The notes under the pieces were generated by a model. It searched no databases, was not told the origin of the DNA, and worked only from the letters and a program-made list of their open reading frames with translations. A program made the translations under genes and the position numbers. From an uncultured Clostridia bacterium (GTDB taxonomy: Bacteria > Bacillota > Clostridia > Peptostreptococcales > Anaerovoracaceae), in contig CAKQXD010000012.1 of assembly GCA_934281605.1 (NCBI GenBank), positions 1 through 64,000 of the forward strand: a stretch of DNA of 64,000 bases, read 5' to 3'. Of the stretch, positions 16,245-23,847 are shown one piece after another (position 1 is the stretch's first letter; each line of letters opens with the position of its first letter).

Positions 16245-16769
16245 TTAAAATTTGCCGTAATGGATTTTCGTGTGATCCAGCTCTTCCAGACTGTGGGGTT
16301 CCGGATCCTCTGCCGCATCGCCTAAAGACAATATTGCCTCCAGCGCAAACCGCTCCGGCACGCCCAGCAACTCTCTGCAATAATCCTCGGTGCTGCGGCC
16401 GTCTTCCGCCACACGAAGCCTGCCCTGAATCCAGCAGCTTCCCAGCCCCAGGCTGTCCGCCATGATATGCATATTGCTCATGACGATGGAGCAGTCCTCC
16501 GTCCACACATCCGACACTTCCGCATCTGCAAAGACGAGGATCGCACAGTCCGCATCGGCCAGCATAGCAGCCCCGTGATCCCGGCAGTGAGAAAGCTTTT
16601 CCAGCACCTCACGATCCCGCACCACGATCAGCTCCCACGGTCTGCGACCGCGACTGGACTGAGATAAAAGTCCTGCCTCCAGCACCTCCTGCAGATCCGC
16701 ATCGCTAACGTGCTCCCCTGTGTATTTGCGGATGCTTCTCCGCTCCTGTAATATCGTTAAAAAATCCAT
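16245..16769 (-). CDS. Nitroreductase family protein
   Basis: A 174-residue FMN-binding nitroreductase, a different subtype from the one at 7382. Signatures are RRSIRKYTGEHVSDADL, LLSQSSRGRRPWELIVVRD and LGLGSCWIQGR. It starts two bases beyond the recQ stop, so it is the third gene of an mscL-recQ operon, and it converges on the recombinase gene. Its substrate is unknown. Confidence 0.87.
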   Translation of the reverse strand: MDFLTILQERRSIRKYTGEHVSDADLQEVLEAGLLSQSSRGRRPWELIVVRDREVLEKLSHCRDHGAAMLADADCAILVFADAEVSDVWTEDCSIVMSNMHIMADSLGLGSCWIQGRLRVAEDGRSTEDYCRELLGVPERFALEAILSLGDAAEDPEPHSLEELDHTKIHYGKF

Positions 16770-16770
16770 A

Positions 16771-18621
16771 TTATTCTTCTCCTTTTTCTGAATGCTCTTC
16801 CCGCTCCTGCTGCGCTGCGTGCTCCCGGATCACCTCCAGAAAACGCTCGCCGTACTTGTTCGCCTTGGCCTCGCCGACTCCCCTCATATCCAGCAGCTCT
16901 TCCCGGGTCTGCGGCTGATACCGGCACATATCCTGCAAAGAAGCATCGGTAAAAATCACATACGCCGGCACACTGGAAGTCCGCGCAAGCTGCAGTCTCA
17001 GCTTTTTCAGCTTGGCCAGCAGAGCCTTGTCCTCTGCCGCCCAGCCATCCGGTTTGTCGTTTCGTATCTCTATCGCTTCACGGACGAATTCCGTCTCTAC
17101 ATGACGCTGCCCCCGCAGGATCTCCGCTGAAGCCGCCGTAAGCCGGAGCACCGGGTATTCGCCCTTCTCCAGTCTTAAAAATCCGTCCATCAGCAAAGCA
17201 TCGATCATCTGCCGGATCTTTTTATACGGCGTGTCCGAAAGAAGTCCGTATGTAGAAAGGGTATCCAGTCCAGCATTGAGAACCCGCTGGTTCTGACTCC
17301 CCCGGAGCACGTCGCAGATCATGGTGATCCCGTACCGTTCTTCGCACCGGTACACGCACGACAGGATCATCTGCGCCTGCACGGTGTAGTCCACCTTTTC
17401 AAACTCCGTCAGACAGTTGGAGCAATTTCCGCAGTAGTGCGGAGCCCTTTCCCCGAAATACCGGAGGATAAACTCCCTCAGACAGTCCCGCGTCGTTGCG
17501 TAAAAAGTCATCTGCCGCAGCCTCTCGTAATCTTTTTCCTTGATCTCCGCCAGAGTGTCCTCATCCAGGTCCTCCCGCGGCATAGGGTTTTCGATAAAGA
17601 ATTTGATAGTATTGACGTCCGACGGCGCATATAGCAGAACGCAGTCCGCTTTGCTGCCGTCACGACCGGCTCGCCCCGCTTCCTGATAGTAGCTCTCGAT
17701 ATTCTTCGGCATATTGTAGTGTATGACAAAGGCCACGTCCGACTTGTCGATTCCCATGCCGAAAGCATTGGTCGCCACCATGATCCGCTTCCGGTCGAAA
17801 ATGAAGTCATCCTGATTCTTCATCCGCTCTGCATCATCCAGACCCGCGTGATACCTGGTCGCCTCAAAGCCTCTGTCATTGAGCATATCGCAGACCCGTT
17901 CCACATCCTTACGCTTGGAGCAGTACACGATCCCCGACTGATCTCTCCGTCCTTTCAATGTCCGCAGCAGTTCCTTGTCCTTGCTGTCGGGATGCTTGAC
18001 CGTAAAGGAAAGATTAGGCCGGTCAAAGGTAGTCGTAACAGAAAAGGGATCCTGCAGATCCAGCAGCTCCTCGATATCCTGCCGCACATCCGGCGTCGCC
18101 GTCGCTGTAAAGGCTCCGATCACCGGACGGCTGCCCAGCGTTTCTACAAAGTCTATGATGGTCAGATAGCTGGGGCGAAAATCCTGTCCCCACTGAGAAA
18201 TACAATGCGCCTCATCCACCGCCAGAAATGGAATATCGATATGGGAGCACGCCTTTAAAAATGCGTCTGAATGAAGCCGCTCCGGCGCCACGTAAACGAT
18301 ACGGTAGCCGCCCTGTTCCAGCTGATACAAAGTTCTCTGATATTCCTGTGAAGAAAGGGAGCTGTTGATATAAGCCGCCGCGATGTCCATTTGCAGCAGC
18401 GTGTTGACCTGATCCTTCATCAGGGAGATCAGCGGTGAAACAACGATAGTCGTACCGCTCTGCAGCAGCGCCGGAATCTGGTAGCACACCGACTTTCCCG
18501 CTCCCGTCGGCATGATGCAAAGGGCGTCCCGCCCTGCCAGAAGCTGGTCGATAACTTCCGCCTGCCCTTCTTTAAAGGTATCGTATCCATAATAATATTT
18601 TAAAGCAGAAAACTTGTCCAT
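16771..18621 (-). CDS. recQ: ATP-dependent DNA helicase RecQ
   Basis: A 616-residue superfamily 2 helicase acting in recombination and fork repair. It has Walker A (MPTGAGKSVCYQ), DEAH in FLAVDEAHCISQWGQDFRPSY, TATATP, the second RecA domain ending in YYQEAGRAGRDG, and a zinc-binding RQC region (HYCGNCSNC). The C-terminal HRDC domain ends in LLDMRGVGEAKANKYGERFL. Length and order match bacterial RecQ. The start overlaps the mscL stop (TAATG). Confidence 0.97.
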   Translation of the reverse strand: MDKFSALKYYYGYDTFKEGQAEVIDQLLAGRDALCIMPTGAGKSVCYQIPALLQSGTTIVVSPLISLMKDQVNTLLQMDIAAAYINSSLSSQEYQRTLYQLEQGGYRIVYVAPERLHSDAFLKACSHIDIPFLAVDEAHCISQWGQDFRPSYLTIIDFVETLGSRPVIGAFTATATPDVRQDIEELLDLQDPFSVTTTFDRPNLSFTVKHPDSKDKELLRTLKGRRDQSGIVYCSKRKDVERVCDMLNDRGFEATRYHAGLDDAERMKNQDDFIFDRKRIMVATNAFGMGIDKSDVAFVIHYNMPKNIESYYQEAGRAGRDGSKADCVLLYAPSDVNTIKFFIENPMPREDLDEDTLAEIKEKDYERLRQMTFYATTRDCLREFILRYFGERAPHYCGNCSNCLTEFEKVDYTVQAQMILSCVYRCEERYGITMICDVLRGSQNQRVLNAGLDTLSTYGLLSDTPYKKIRQMIDALLMDGFLRLEKGEYPVLRLTAASAEILRGQRHVETEFVREAIEIRNDKPDGWAAEDKALLAKLKKLRLQLARTSSVPAYVIFTDASLQDMCRYQPQTREELLDMRGVGEAKANKYGERFLEVIREHAAQQEREEHSEKGEE

Positions 18622-19073
18622 TATGCTTTCACTGCTTCCGTTTTGTCATCTGCCGCAGCCATCTCTTCGCTCAGAATGGACGTGCAGTGAGGACAGCGCG
18701 TCGCCTCGATGGAAATTTCGCTCTTGCAGTACGGACATTCCTTTGTCGTCGCCTCTTCCTCCGCCTCTGGTTTCTTTCCCAGGTTTCTGGCTGTATTGAG
18801 GGCTTTAACCAGCACAAACAATGCAAAGGCCACGATCACAAAGTTGATGACTGCCATGATAAAAGATCCATATTTCAGATCCACGCCGAATACGGACACC
18901 GCCAGATCACTGAAGTTGACCCGTACCAAAAGTCCGATGACCGGCGAGATGATATCATCTACCAGAGAGTTAACGATGGAGGTGAATGCAGCACCTACGA
19001 TAATGCCGACAGCCATGTCCAGCACATTTCCTTTCATGGCAAATTCCCGGAATTCTGCTAAAAACTTTTTCAT
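18621..19073 (-). CDS. mscL: Large-conductance mechanosensitive channel MscL with a C-terminal zinc ribbon
   Basis: A 150-residue channel that opens under hypo-osmotic membrane tension. Residues 1-100 are classical MscL: FAMKGNVLDMAVGIIVGAAF is the pore helix and GSFIMAVINFVIVAFALFVLVK the second. After a charged linker, residues 112-132 hold a CPYC...CPHC motif, which should bind one zinc, followed by an acidic tail. Most studied MscL proteins lack this. The start MKKFLAEF is preceded by AAGGAG at six bases. It is the first gene of an operon with recQ. Confidence 0.94.
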   Translation of the reverse strand: MKKFLAEFREFAMKGNVLDMAVGIIVGAAFTSIVNSLVDDIISPVIGLLVRVNFSDLAVSVFGVDLKYGSFIMAVINFVIVAFALFVLVKALNTARNLGKKPEAEEEATTKECPYCKSEISIEATRCPHCTSILSEEMAAADDKTEAVKA

Positions 19074-19127
19074 GTTCGTCTCCTTTAAATTGCTTTTACT
19101 GTATGTCACGTTTGCTTACCATGTTCT

Positions 19128-19156
19128 ATCTTAATCCCTGACCTGGCGGGTGTCAA
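19128..19156 (-). promoter_or_regulatory. Promoter of mscL-recQ-nitroreductase
   Basis: The reverse strand reads TTGACA, 17 bases, TAAGAT. Confidence 0.8.
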
Positions 19157-19164
19157 TGAAATAC

Positions 19165-19198
19165 GAAAAAAGGAGACCTCTGCAAAAGAAGCCTCCTG
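19165..19198 (-). terminator. Terminator of the EIIC-like operon
   Basis: An imperfect AGGAG/CTCCT stem with a loop containing TTTT is followed on the reverse strand by six T residues. Confidence 0.6.
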
Positions 19199-19221
19199 GT
19201 TATTACGATTACGAGTCAAAA

Positions 19222-20259
19222 CTATTCTGCCGCCGGTTCAGGTTCCGTCTTTTCAATATTCTTTTTGCCTTCATCGAATCTTTTAAATACGATACTGCCG
19301 ACAAAGCCTGCCAGCATACCGCACGCTGCGGCGATCACCAGCGCAAGAGCGACCTTTGCAGGAGGATTGAATGCAAACGGCGCCAGCATACCCGGAATCG
19401 GCGACGCCGTCCCTGGAGCATTATTGACGATCCCCAGTACAGCAGCTGCGATCCCCGCCATGCCTCCGCCAAAGAAGTTCGAGGCGTAGATCGGGATCGG
19501 ATGCGTCGTAACGATATCGGCCTGTGTCAGCGGCTCCATCATAACTGCGATCACATTGCCGTTGTTTCCGAAGTGAAGTCGTTTAAAGATCATGCCGTTG
19601 GTAAACGATCCTCCGAAGCAGGCGATCGCTGCGATCCCCATCGGAAGACCTGTCATGCCCAGCATCGCCGTAAGAGCCATAGAACTCAACGGTGAAGTAC
19701 AGATCATCTTGATGATTCCCCCTAGCAGGAATCCCATGAGGATCGGAGACGTCGTAGTTGCCTCTGAAACGGTATTTCCAATGATGGTCAGAACTTTCGT
19801 TACGCCCGGATCTACGAAATATGCCACCCCGCGGGAAAGAGAGGACACTACCAGCGCACCCACGATGACATTCGGTCCTTCCGGCAGCTTCTTTTCGATA
19901 AAAGGCGCTACAAAGCCGATCAAATATCCAGCGATAAACCCCGGAAGGATCCCGTATCCCCCCGCAGCTACTCCGGCACAGATCGACAGAACAGGACTTG
20001 CGCCCATTTTAATGGGAACCATCGCTGCCGCCGCAATACCACCCATTGTACCTGAAGTGATACCGACCTCTTTTAAAAATTCCAGTCCGAAAATATCTCC
20101 CGCAATATAGTTCAAAATAGCCTCTACCAGAAAGGTTGCCACAGCTGCATCCGCCATCCCGGACATTGCCGCCTGACCCTTTGGCATCTTGAAACTGAAC
20201 AAAGAAAACGCTGCCAGAGTAACCAGCAACAGTGCTGTACCTGATAAAATAGTGATCAT
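19222..20259 (-). CDS. PTS EIIC_2-like membrane permease
   Basis: A 345-residue, roughly ten-helix membrane protein of the PTS_EIIC_2 type. Characteristic stretches are FKMPKGQAAMSGMADAAVA, PIKMGASPVLSICAGVAAGG and the loop VMMEPLTQADIVTTHPIPIY. Family members are predicted sugar-transport subunits but are usually encoded without EIIA/EIIB, as here. The start follows GAGGAG inside the end of the upstream gene, so the pair is translationally coupled. The C-terminal tail is charged. Substrate and energy coupling are unknown. Confidence 0.8.
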   Translation of the reverse strand: MITILSGTALLLVTLAAFSLFSFKMPKGQAAMSGMADAAVATFLVEAILNYIAGDIFGLEFLKEVGITSGTMGGIAAAAMVPIKMGASPVLSICAGVAAGGYGILPGFIAGYLIGFVAPFIEKKLPEGPNVIVGALVVSSLSRGVAYFVDPGVTKVLTIIGNTVSEATTTSPILMGFLLGGIIKMICTSPLSSMALTAMLGMTGLPMGIAAIACFGGSFTNGMIFKRLHFGNNGNVIAVMMEPLTQADIVTTHPIPIYASNFFGGGMAGIAAAVLGIVNNAPGTASPIPGMLAPFAFNPPAKVALALVIAAACGMLAGFVGSIVFKRFDEGKKNIEKTEPEPAAE

Positions 20260-20263
20260 GATT

Positions 20264-21031
20264 CTACTCCTCTTCTCCTGCAGCTTTCTTCAGGCGTTCT
20301 GCAAGTTCCTCTGCCTGATCCAGTATTTCACAGGAAACAGGTATGTGCTCCAGTTCTTTGTACAATGCCGCCGCCTTCTGTGCAGCATTTTTTAGAGAAG
20401 CAGTCTCCATTGTTTTTATTGTATTGACCACAACGGGATCACGCTTCTGATCTGTCTCAGAAGCACCCCCGCCCCTTGGGATTTTAACGATAGGAAATCC
20501 ATAATGAAGCAGCGCCGCATAAATGGCAAGGATGATACCGCTTCTTACCACAGCCACCGCCAAAAGGATCAAAATGATCCGAACATGTCCCGCATCCGCC
20601 CCAATGCGGATATAAATCTCGATCACGTTGGCAATAAAATCCGGTATGATCAGCGCGAAAAAAGTCCGTACATAGCTGCCCTCCGCTCTGCAGTAGCGAA
20701 ACAGCAGATAGATCACAACTCCATAAGCGATATAAAATGCAAATTCCGGCATTCCCACAGTCCAGATCTGATCCGGGCCTACCGGCTTACCCGAGCTGAT
20801 AAATGCTCTTGTGATCATGATCCCTGCAGCCGAGATAAATACTACCGGCAGCGTCGCAAATTCATCGAGAATCAGCATCAGCAGTGCAAAAATAATGACT
20901 CCCGCCGAAATGACAAAATGATCCGTAAACAGTGAGATCCTCAGCTGTGCTGCAGCAATAACGAGTAGTCCGTAGAGCAGAGAAAAAACAAAAAGATGTT
21001 CCCCTGCTGACGTTCGATTTCCGTTGCTCAT
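20264..21031 (-). CDS. Membrane protein of unknown function coupled to the EIIC-like permease
   Basis: I do not recognise this 255-residue protein. Residues 12-175 contain about six hydrophobic helices. Residues 176-255 form a cytoplasmic, charged tail (from KIPRGGG) that is predicted helical and ends AEELAERLKKAAGEEE. The layout resembles the membrane half of a sensor protein without a kinase or output domain. It is first in a two-gene operon behind a good promoter and is probably a partner or regulator of the EIIC-like protein (inference). Confidence 0.7.
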   Translation of the reverse strand: MSNGNRTSAGEHLFVFSLLYGLLVIAAAQLRISLFTDHFVISAGVIIFALLMLILDEFATLPVVFISAAGIMITRAFISSGKPVGPDQIWTVGMPEFAFYIAYGVVIYLLFRYCRAEGSYVRTFFALIIPDFIANVIEIYIRIGADAGHVRIILILLAVAVVRSGIILAIYAALLHYGFPIVKIPRGGGASETDQKRDPVVVNTIKTMETASLKNAAQKAAALYKELEHIPVSCEILDQAEELAERLKKAAGEEE

Positions 21032-21103
21032 ATTTCCTCTTTTCTTTCAGCATCCGTAGCGAATCTGAAATCTCCCAGTTCTCAAACCCCTTGTTCTATC
21101 TCT

Positions 21104-21132
21104 ATTATACCTTGTCTACGGAAATGTAACAA
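21104..21132 (-). promoter_or_regulatory. Promoter of the membrane protein/EIIC-like operon
   Basis: The reverse strand reads TTGTTA, 17 bases, TATAAT. Confidence 0.75.
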
Positions 21133-21195
21133 TGAAATTAGTTCCTTTTTATCCATGTGTACAGAATAATCAAATCCCAGTATTTTAATATATGT

Positions 21196-21222
21196 TAAAA
21201 AAGAGGCTATAAAAGCCCCTTT
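21196..21222 (-). terminator. Terminator of the bile salt hydrolase operon
   Basis: AAAG-GGCT and AGCC-CTTT arms around TTTAT, followed on the reverse strand by TTTT. Confidence 0.7.
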
Positions 21223-21228
21223 AAATAT

Positions 21229-21262
21229 CTCTGTTTTGCCATCGGATCTCGCCTTCGTTTAT
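21229..21262 (-). pseudogene. Duplicated 3' scrap of the bile salt hydrolase gene
   Basis: The 34 bases match the end of the bsh gene (21707-21740) at 30 positions. In frame directly after the stop of the 140-codon gene they read DINEGEIRWQNRDI and then a stop, against IINEGEIRWQNGGVR in the intact hydrolase. This is a remnant of a second hydrolase copy or a partial duplication that brackets the small gene. Confidence 0.75.
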
Positions 21263-21265
21263 ATC

Positions 21266-21688
21266 CTATTTCCAAATATTATGTTTTTTATAAAAAGAAG
21301 CATCATAGGGATTATAGGTAATAACAACTTCAAAATCATTTTCCCAGTGAGGATCGCCACATACCGAAATAGTCTGAGCCTCCAGATTTAAACGCTTCAA
21401 CCCTTCACAAACATCCTCGTGAATGCGTTTCATATCATAATTCATCATATCTTCAAAGGAATCAGCAACGGGTTTCACAACACTGACACGCTGCAAGGTA
21501 TCTTGAAACACAAGACCAATACAATACACGCCTTCCATTCCATGAATCGTATGAGGAGAACCTACTCCCCCTAATACAAAATCAGCTCCATTTCGTTCTT
21601 CTCGCGCACCCGTATAATAAGAACTCTGTTTAAATTCCTCAAAAGTGTACTTCCTGTTTAATTTCAAATCATTATCTATGATCAACAT
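21266..21688 (-). CDS. Protein of unknown function coupled to the bile salt hydrolase
   Basis: A 140-residue soluble protein without a signal peptide or membrane segment; I recognise no family. Features are an N-terminal MLIIDNDLKLNRKYTFEEF, a glycine/histidine stretch VLGGVGSPHTIHGMEGVY, and two cysteines. It is not similar to the hydrolase. The start lies seven bases after GAGGTGA, which overlaps the bsh stop, so it is translated from the same transcript. It is followed in frame by a duplicated fragment of the hydrolase 3' end. A/T content appears higher than in its neighbours, which could mean transfer. Confidence 0.7.
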   Translation of the reverse strand: MLIIDNDLKLNRKYTFEEFKQSSYYTGAREERNGADFVLGGVGSPHTIHGMEGVYCIGLVFQDTLQRVSVVKPVADSFEDMMNYDMKRIHEDVCEGLKRLNLEAQTISVCGDPHWENDFEVVITYNPYDASFYKKHNIWK

Positions 21689-21695
21689 AGTGACA

Positions 21696-22694
21696 TCACC
21701 TCACACCTCCGTTTTGCCATCTAATTTCGCCTTCGTTTATGATCGGATACCGAATCAGCTGATCGGAATCCAGATTTTCCCGACGCATGTCCACCGCCGT
21801 GATCTGATGATTATTGTATGTCGTATAGTAGTAAATCCCTTTCGTAGCATTGCAGCACGACGTATAGATCGTAAACTCGTACTTTCCATCAGCGACCTCA
21901 CAGCATCCCCGCTGCTGCTCCACAGAACCCAGTATATGAAAAAACTGACTTACACTCTCGTTCTCACTTTCACCTGAGATGGAGCTGAGTTTCGTGAATG
22001 CGACCTTAACAAATCTGGACTGACTGGAAAGATCGCCGGGGATTCCCAGCGCTCCCATTCCCCGGCTATAGGCATCAAGCTGCAAATTTTCTGCAAAGAG
22101 GTTTGCCGGCTGTTTTCGGGATGCGCCAGCATAGTTATTCAATGCAAAGAGCTGCATGGGGAACGGCGGATTATTGGTGAGAACACCGACCGGATTATCA
22201 TAAACATGCAGTTCATCCTGCATCGATTCCACCACGATACATTCCTCCTGATCCGCTATCATCCAGTGAAGCTGTGCGGCCGGAAGCTGATCGCTGAAAG
22301 GTGTTTTCGTCAGTCTCATGTTCGCGATTTTTCTCTTTGCCTCAGCCACCGATGCACATTGACCGAGAATCCAGGGAATAAACTCAAACTGCGCCACCTG
22401 TACCGCATCCGTTTCCTTTGCAGAAACCACATCTTCGTATACCGCATTGCCCACAAAGTTAAGTCCCGCCATGCCTAATCCCTTTTCATTGACCGCATCA
22501 TAATACAGCGGATAATCGTCTGACACAAACGCCATTCCAATCATGGCATAATGAGACTTTACCGTCCCCGCATCCCGGAACTGAAACCCATAGTTCCTCG
22601 GCGTTACCGTGATCTCCTCTCCATAGGAGAACTCATAATCAAGAGTTCTGCCTATATAAAAGTCTTTTGTTCTATAAGTTACTGCTGTGCACAT
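21696..22694 (-). CDS. bsh: Choloylglycine hydrolase (bile salt hydrolase)
   Basis: A 332-residue N-terminal nucleophile amidase of the linear amide C-N hydrolase family. It deconjugates glycine or taurine bile salts in the cytoplasm. Cys2, exposed after removal of Met1, is the nucleophile. The other catalytic-site residues are present: Arg16, Asp19, Asn79 (AGLNF), Asn174/175 (VLTNNPPF) and Arg227 (SQSRF). The whole length resembles clostridial bile salt hydrolase. Penicillin V acylase activity cannot be excluded from sequence. It is the first gene of a two-cistron transcript. Confidence 0.93.
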   Translation of the reverse strand: MCTAVTYRTKDFYIGRTLDYEFSYGEEITVTPRNYGFQFRDAGTVKSHYAMIGMAFVSDDYPLYYDAVNEKGLGMAGLNFVGNAVYEDVVSAKETDAVQVAQFEFIPWILGQCASVAEAKRKIANMRLTKTPFSDQLPAAQLHWMIADQEECIVVESMQDELHVYDNPVGVLTNNPPFPMQLFALNNYAGASRKQPANLFAENLQLDAYSRGMGALGIPGDLSSQSRFVKVAFTKLSSISGESENESVSQFFHILGSVEQQRGCCEVADGKYEFTIYTSCCNATKGIYYYTTYNNHQITAVDMRRENLDSDQLIRYPIINEGEIRWQNGGVR

Positions 22695-22735
22695 GTTTTG
22701 TACCCCTTTGTTTGAATTACAGATTACCTGTCTTC

Positions 22736-22744
22736 AGTATACCA
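22736..22744 (-). promoter_or_regulatory. Extended -10 promoter of bsh
   Basis: The reverse strand reads TGGTATACT, an extended -10 (TGnTATACT) without a convincing -35 box, about 45 bases before the start codon. Confidence 0.5.
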
Positions 22745-22905
22745 TAGAGCCGGTCCTGGCGATAGAGCGCGTTTTTCAACTATAGTTTGGCCCGTCCCTC
22801 GTTTCGTGATTCTCCATGCTTAAAGATTTCATGGATGGAGCCTGAATATTATGTTATCGTAAATATATTCAAATAAACAGATTGTAAAACAACGAGGATA
22901 GCACT

Positions 22906-23139
22906 ATGGAAAATCAGAAGAAGAAAACTATAAAATCAGTCGTTATTGCTGTCATCATCACACTGCTGTTTTCGGCAGGCATTGTATATCTTGGAAGTCG
23001 AACCATCCTGGAGGATGAATATTACCGGGGATACGATGCCGGCTATCAGGACGGCGAATCCAACGGATACGATATCGGTACAAACGATGGCTACTATGAC
23101 GGATACAATGCAGCAAAGAAGCAGCTGCAGGAGAACTAG
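22906..23139 (+). CDS. Small membrane-anchored protein with Gly-Tyr-Asp repeats
   Basis: A 77-residue protein. Residues 8-30 are one hydrophobic helix after a lysine-rich start (NQKKKTIKS). The outer part, about residues 39-70, repeats a G-Y-D-x-G / D-G pattern at 4-8 residue steps (YRGYDAGYQDGES, then YYDGYNAAKK), which suggests a glycine-tyrosine rich helix or metal-binding surface. The start is preceded by GAGGA. It stands alone on the forward strand. I do not recognise a family; similar tails occur in short clostridial membrane proteins. Confidence 0.7.
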   Translation: MENQKKKTIKSVVIAVIITLLFSAGIVYLGSRTILEDEYYRGYDAGYQDGESNGYDIGTNDGYYDGYNAAKKQLQEN

Positions 23140-23312
23140 TGAAATCTTGTTTATAACCGGATTTGCTATCTGAGGCTCTTTTTTTCATAAAAAAGACAGC
23201 TACATTTCTGCAGCCACCCCAACATTTTTTACAGAACCAGCAAATCGCGCCCTGCGCTCTTTGGAGAATCAGGCAGTCTTTGAACCGTTCAAATCCCCTC
23301 AGCTCTTAAAGT

Positions 23313-23354
23313 AAGGAAATAAAAAACCGTCCTGATGGACGGCTTTTATTTCCT

Positions 23355-23355
<1 letters not shown>
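23313..23355 (-). terminator. Terminator of the fMet-Leu-Asn tRNA cluster
   Basis: CCGTCC and GGACGG arms around a four-base loop, with A/T-rich outer arms (GGAAAT/ATTTCC) and T-runs on both strands. It may end transcription from both sides. Confidence 0.85.
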
Positions 23356-23430
<75 letters not shown>

Positions 23431-23475
23431 ATATCATTATTCAGTTATGTAAGCTGCACCTTGTTGCCTGAGTAT

Positions 23476-23564
23476 TGGTGCCGGAGACCGGGGTCGAACC
23501 GGTACGATCGGTAAGGATCGCAGGATTTTAAGTCCTGTGCGTCTGCCAATTCCGCCACTCCGGC
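23476..23564 (-). tRNA. tRNA-Leu (TAA)
   Basis: An 89-base tRNA with acceptor GCCGGAG pairing with CTCCGGC, a long variable arm, anticodon TAA and an encoded CCA. Confidence 0.95.
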
Positions 23565-23569
23565 AAAAT

Positions 23570-23603
23570 ATAATCTGAAGTCGCTTTTACGACTTCAGAT
23601 TAT
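23570..23603 (-). other. Perfect 14-bp hairpin between tRNA-Asn and tRNA-Leu
   Basis: ATAATCTGAAGTCG and its exact complement flank a six-base loop and fill almost the whole spacer. On the transcribed strand it is followed by ATTTTG, so it could be a weak terminator, or an RNase processing structure. The function is not shown by sequence. Confidence 0.6.
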
Positions 23604-23608
23604 TTAAT

Positions 23609-23683
<75 letters not shown>

Positions 23684-23715
23684 ATATTAGGTTGCGCTTC
23701 GTAACGACAAGAATT

Positions 23716-23744
23716 ATTATATAGTAACACGCCCTCCACGTCAA
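23716..23744 (-). promoter_or_regulatory. Promoter of the Asn-Leu-fMet tRNA cluster
   Basis: The reverse strand reads TTGACG, 17 bases, TATAAT, about 33 bases before tRNA-Asn. Confidence 0.85.
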
Positions 23745-23847
23745 CCTATTTTTCAAAAAAACTTTAATTTTTTTCGATATTTTTTATCGCATTTTTTTGC
23801 AAGTTTATTCTTGATTTTAATTCGCTTTTTGTCTCAATTTTTGCGTC

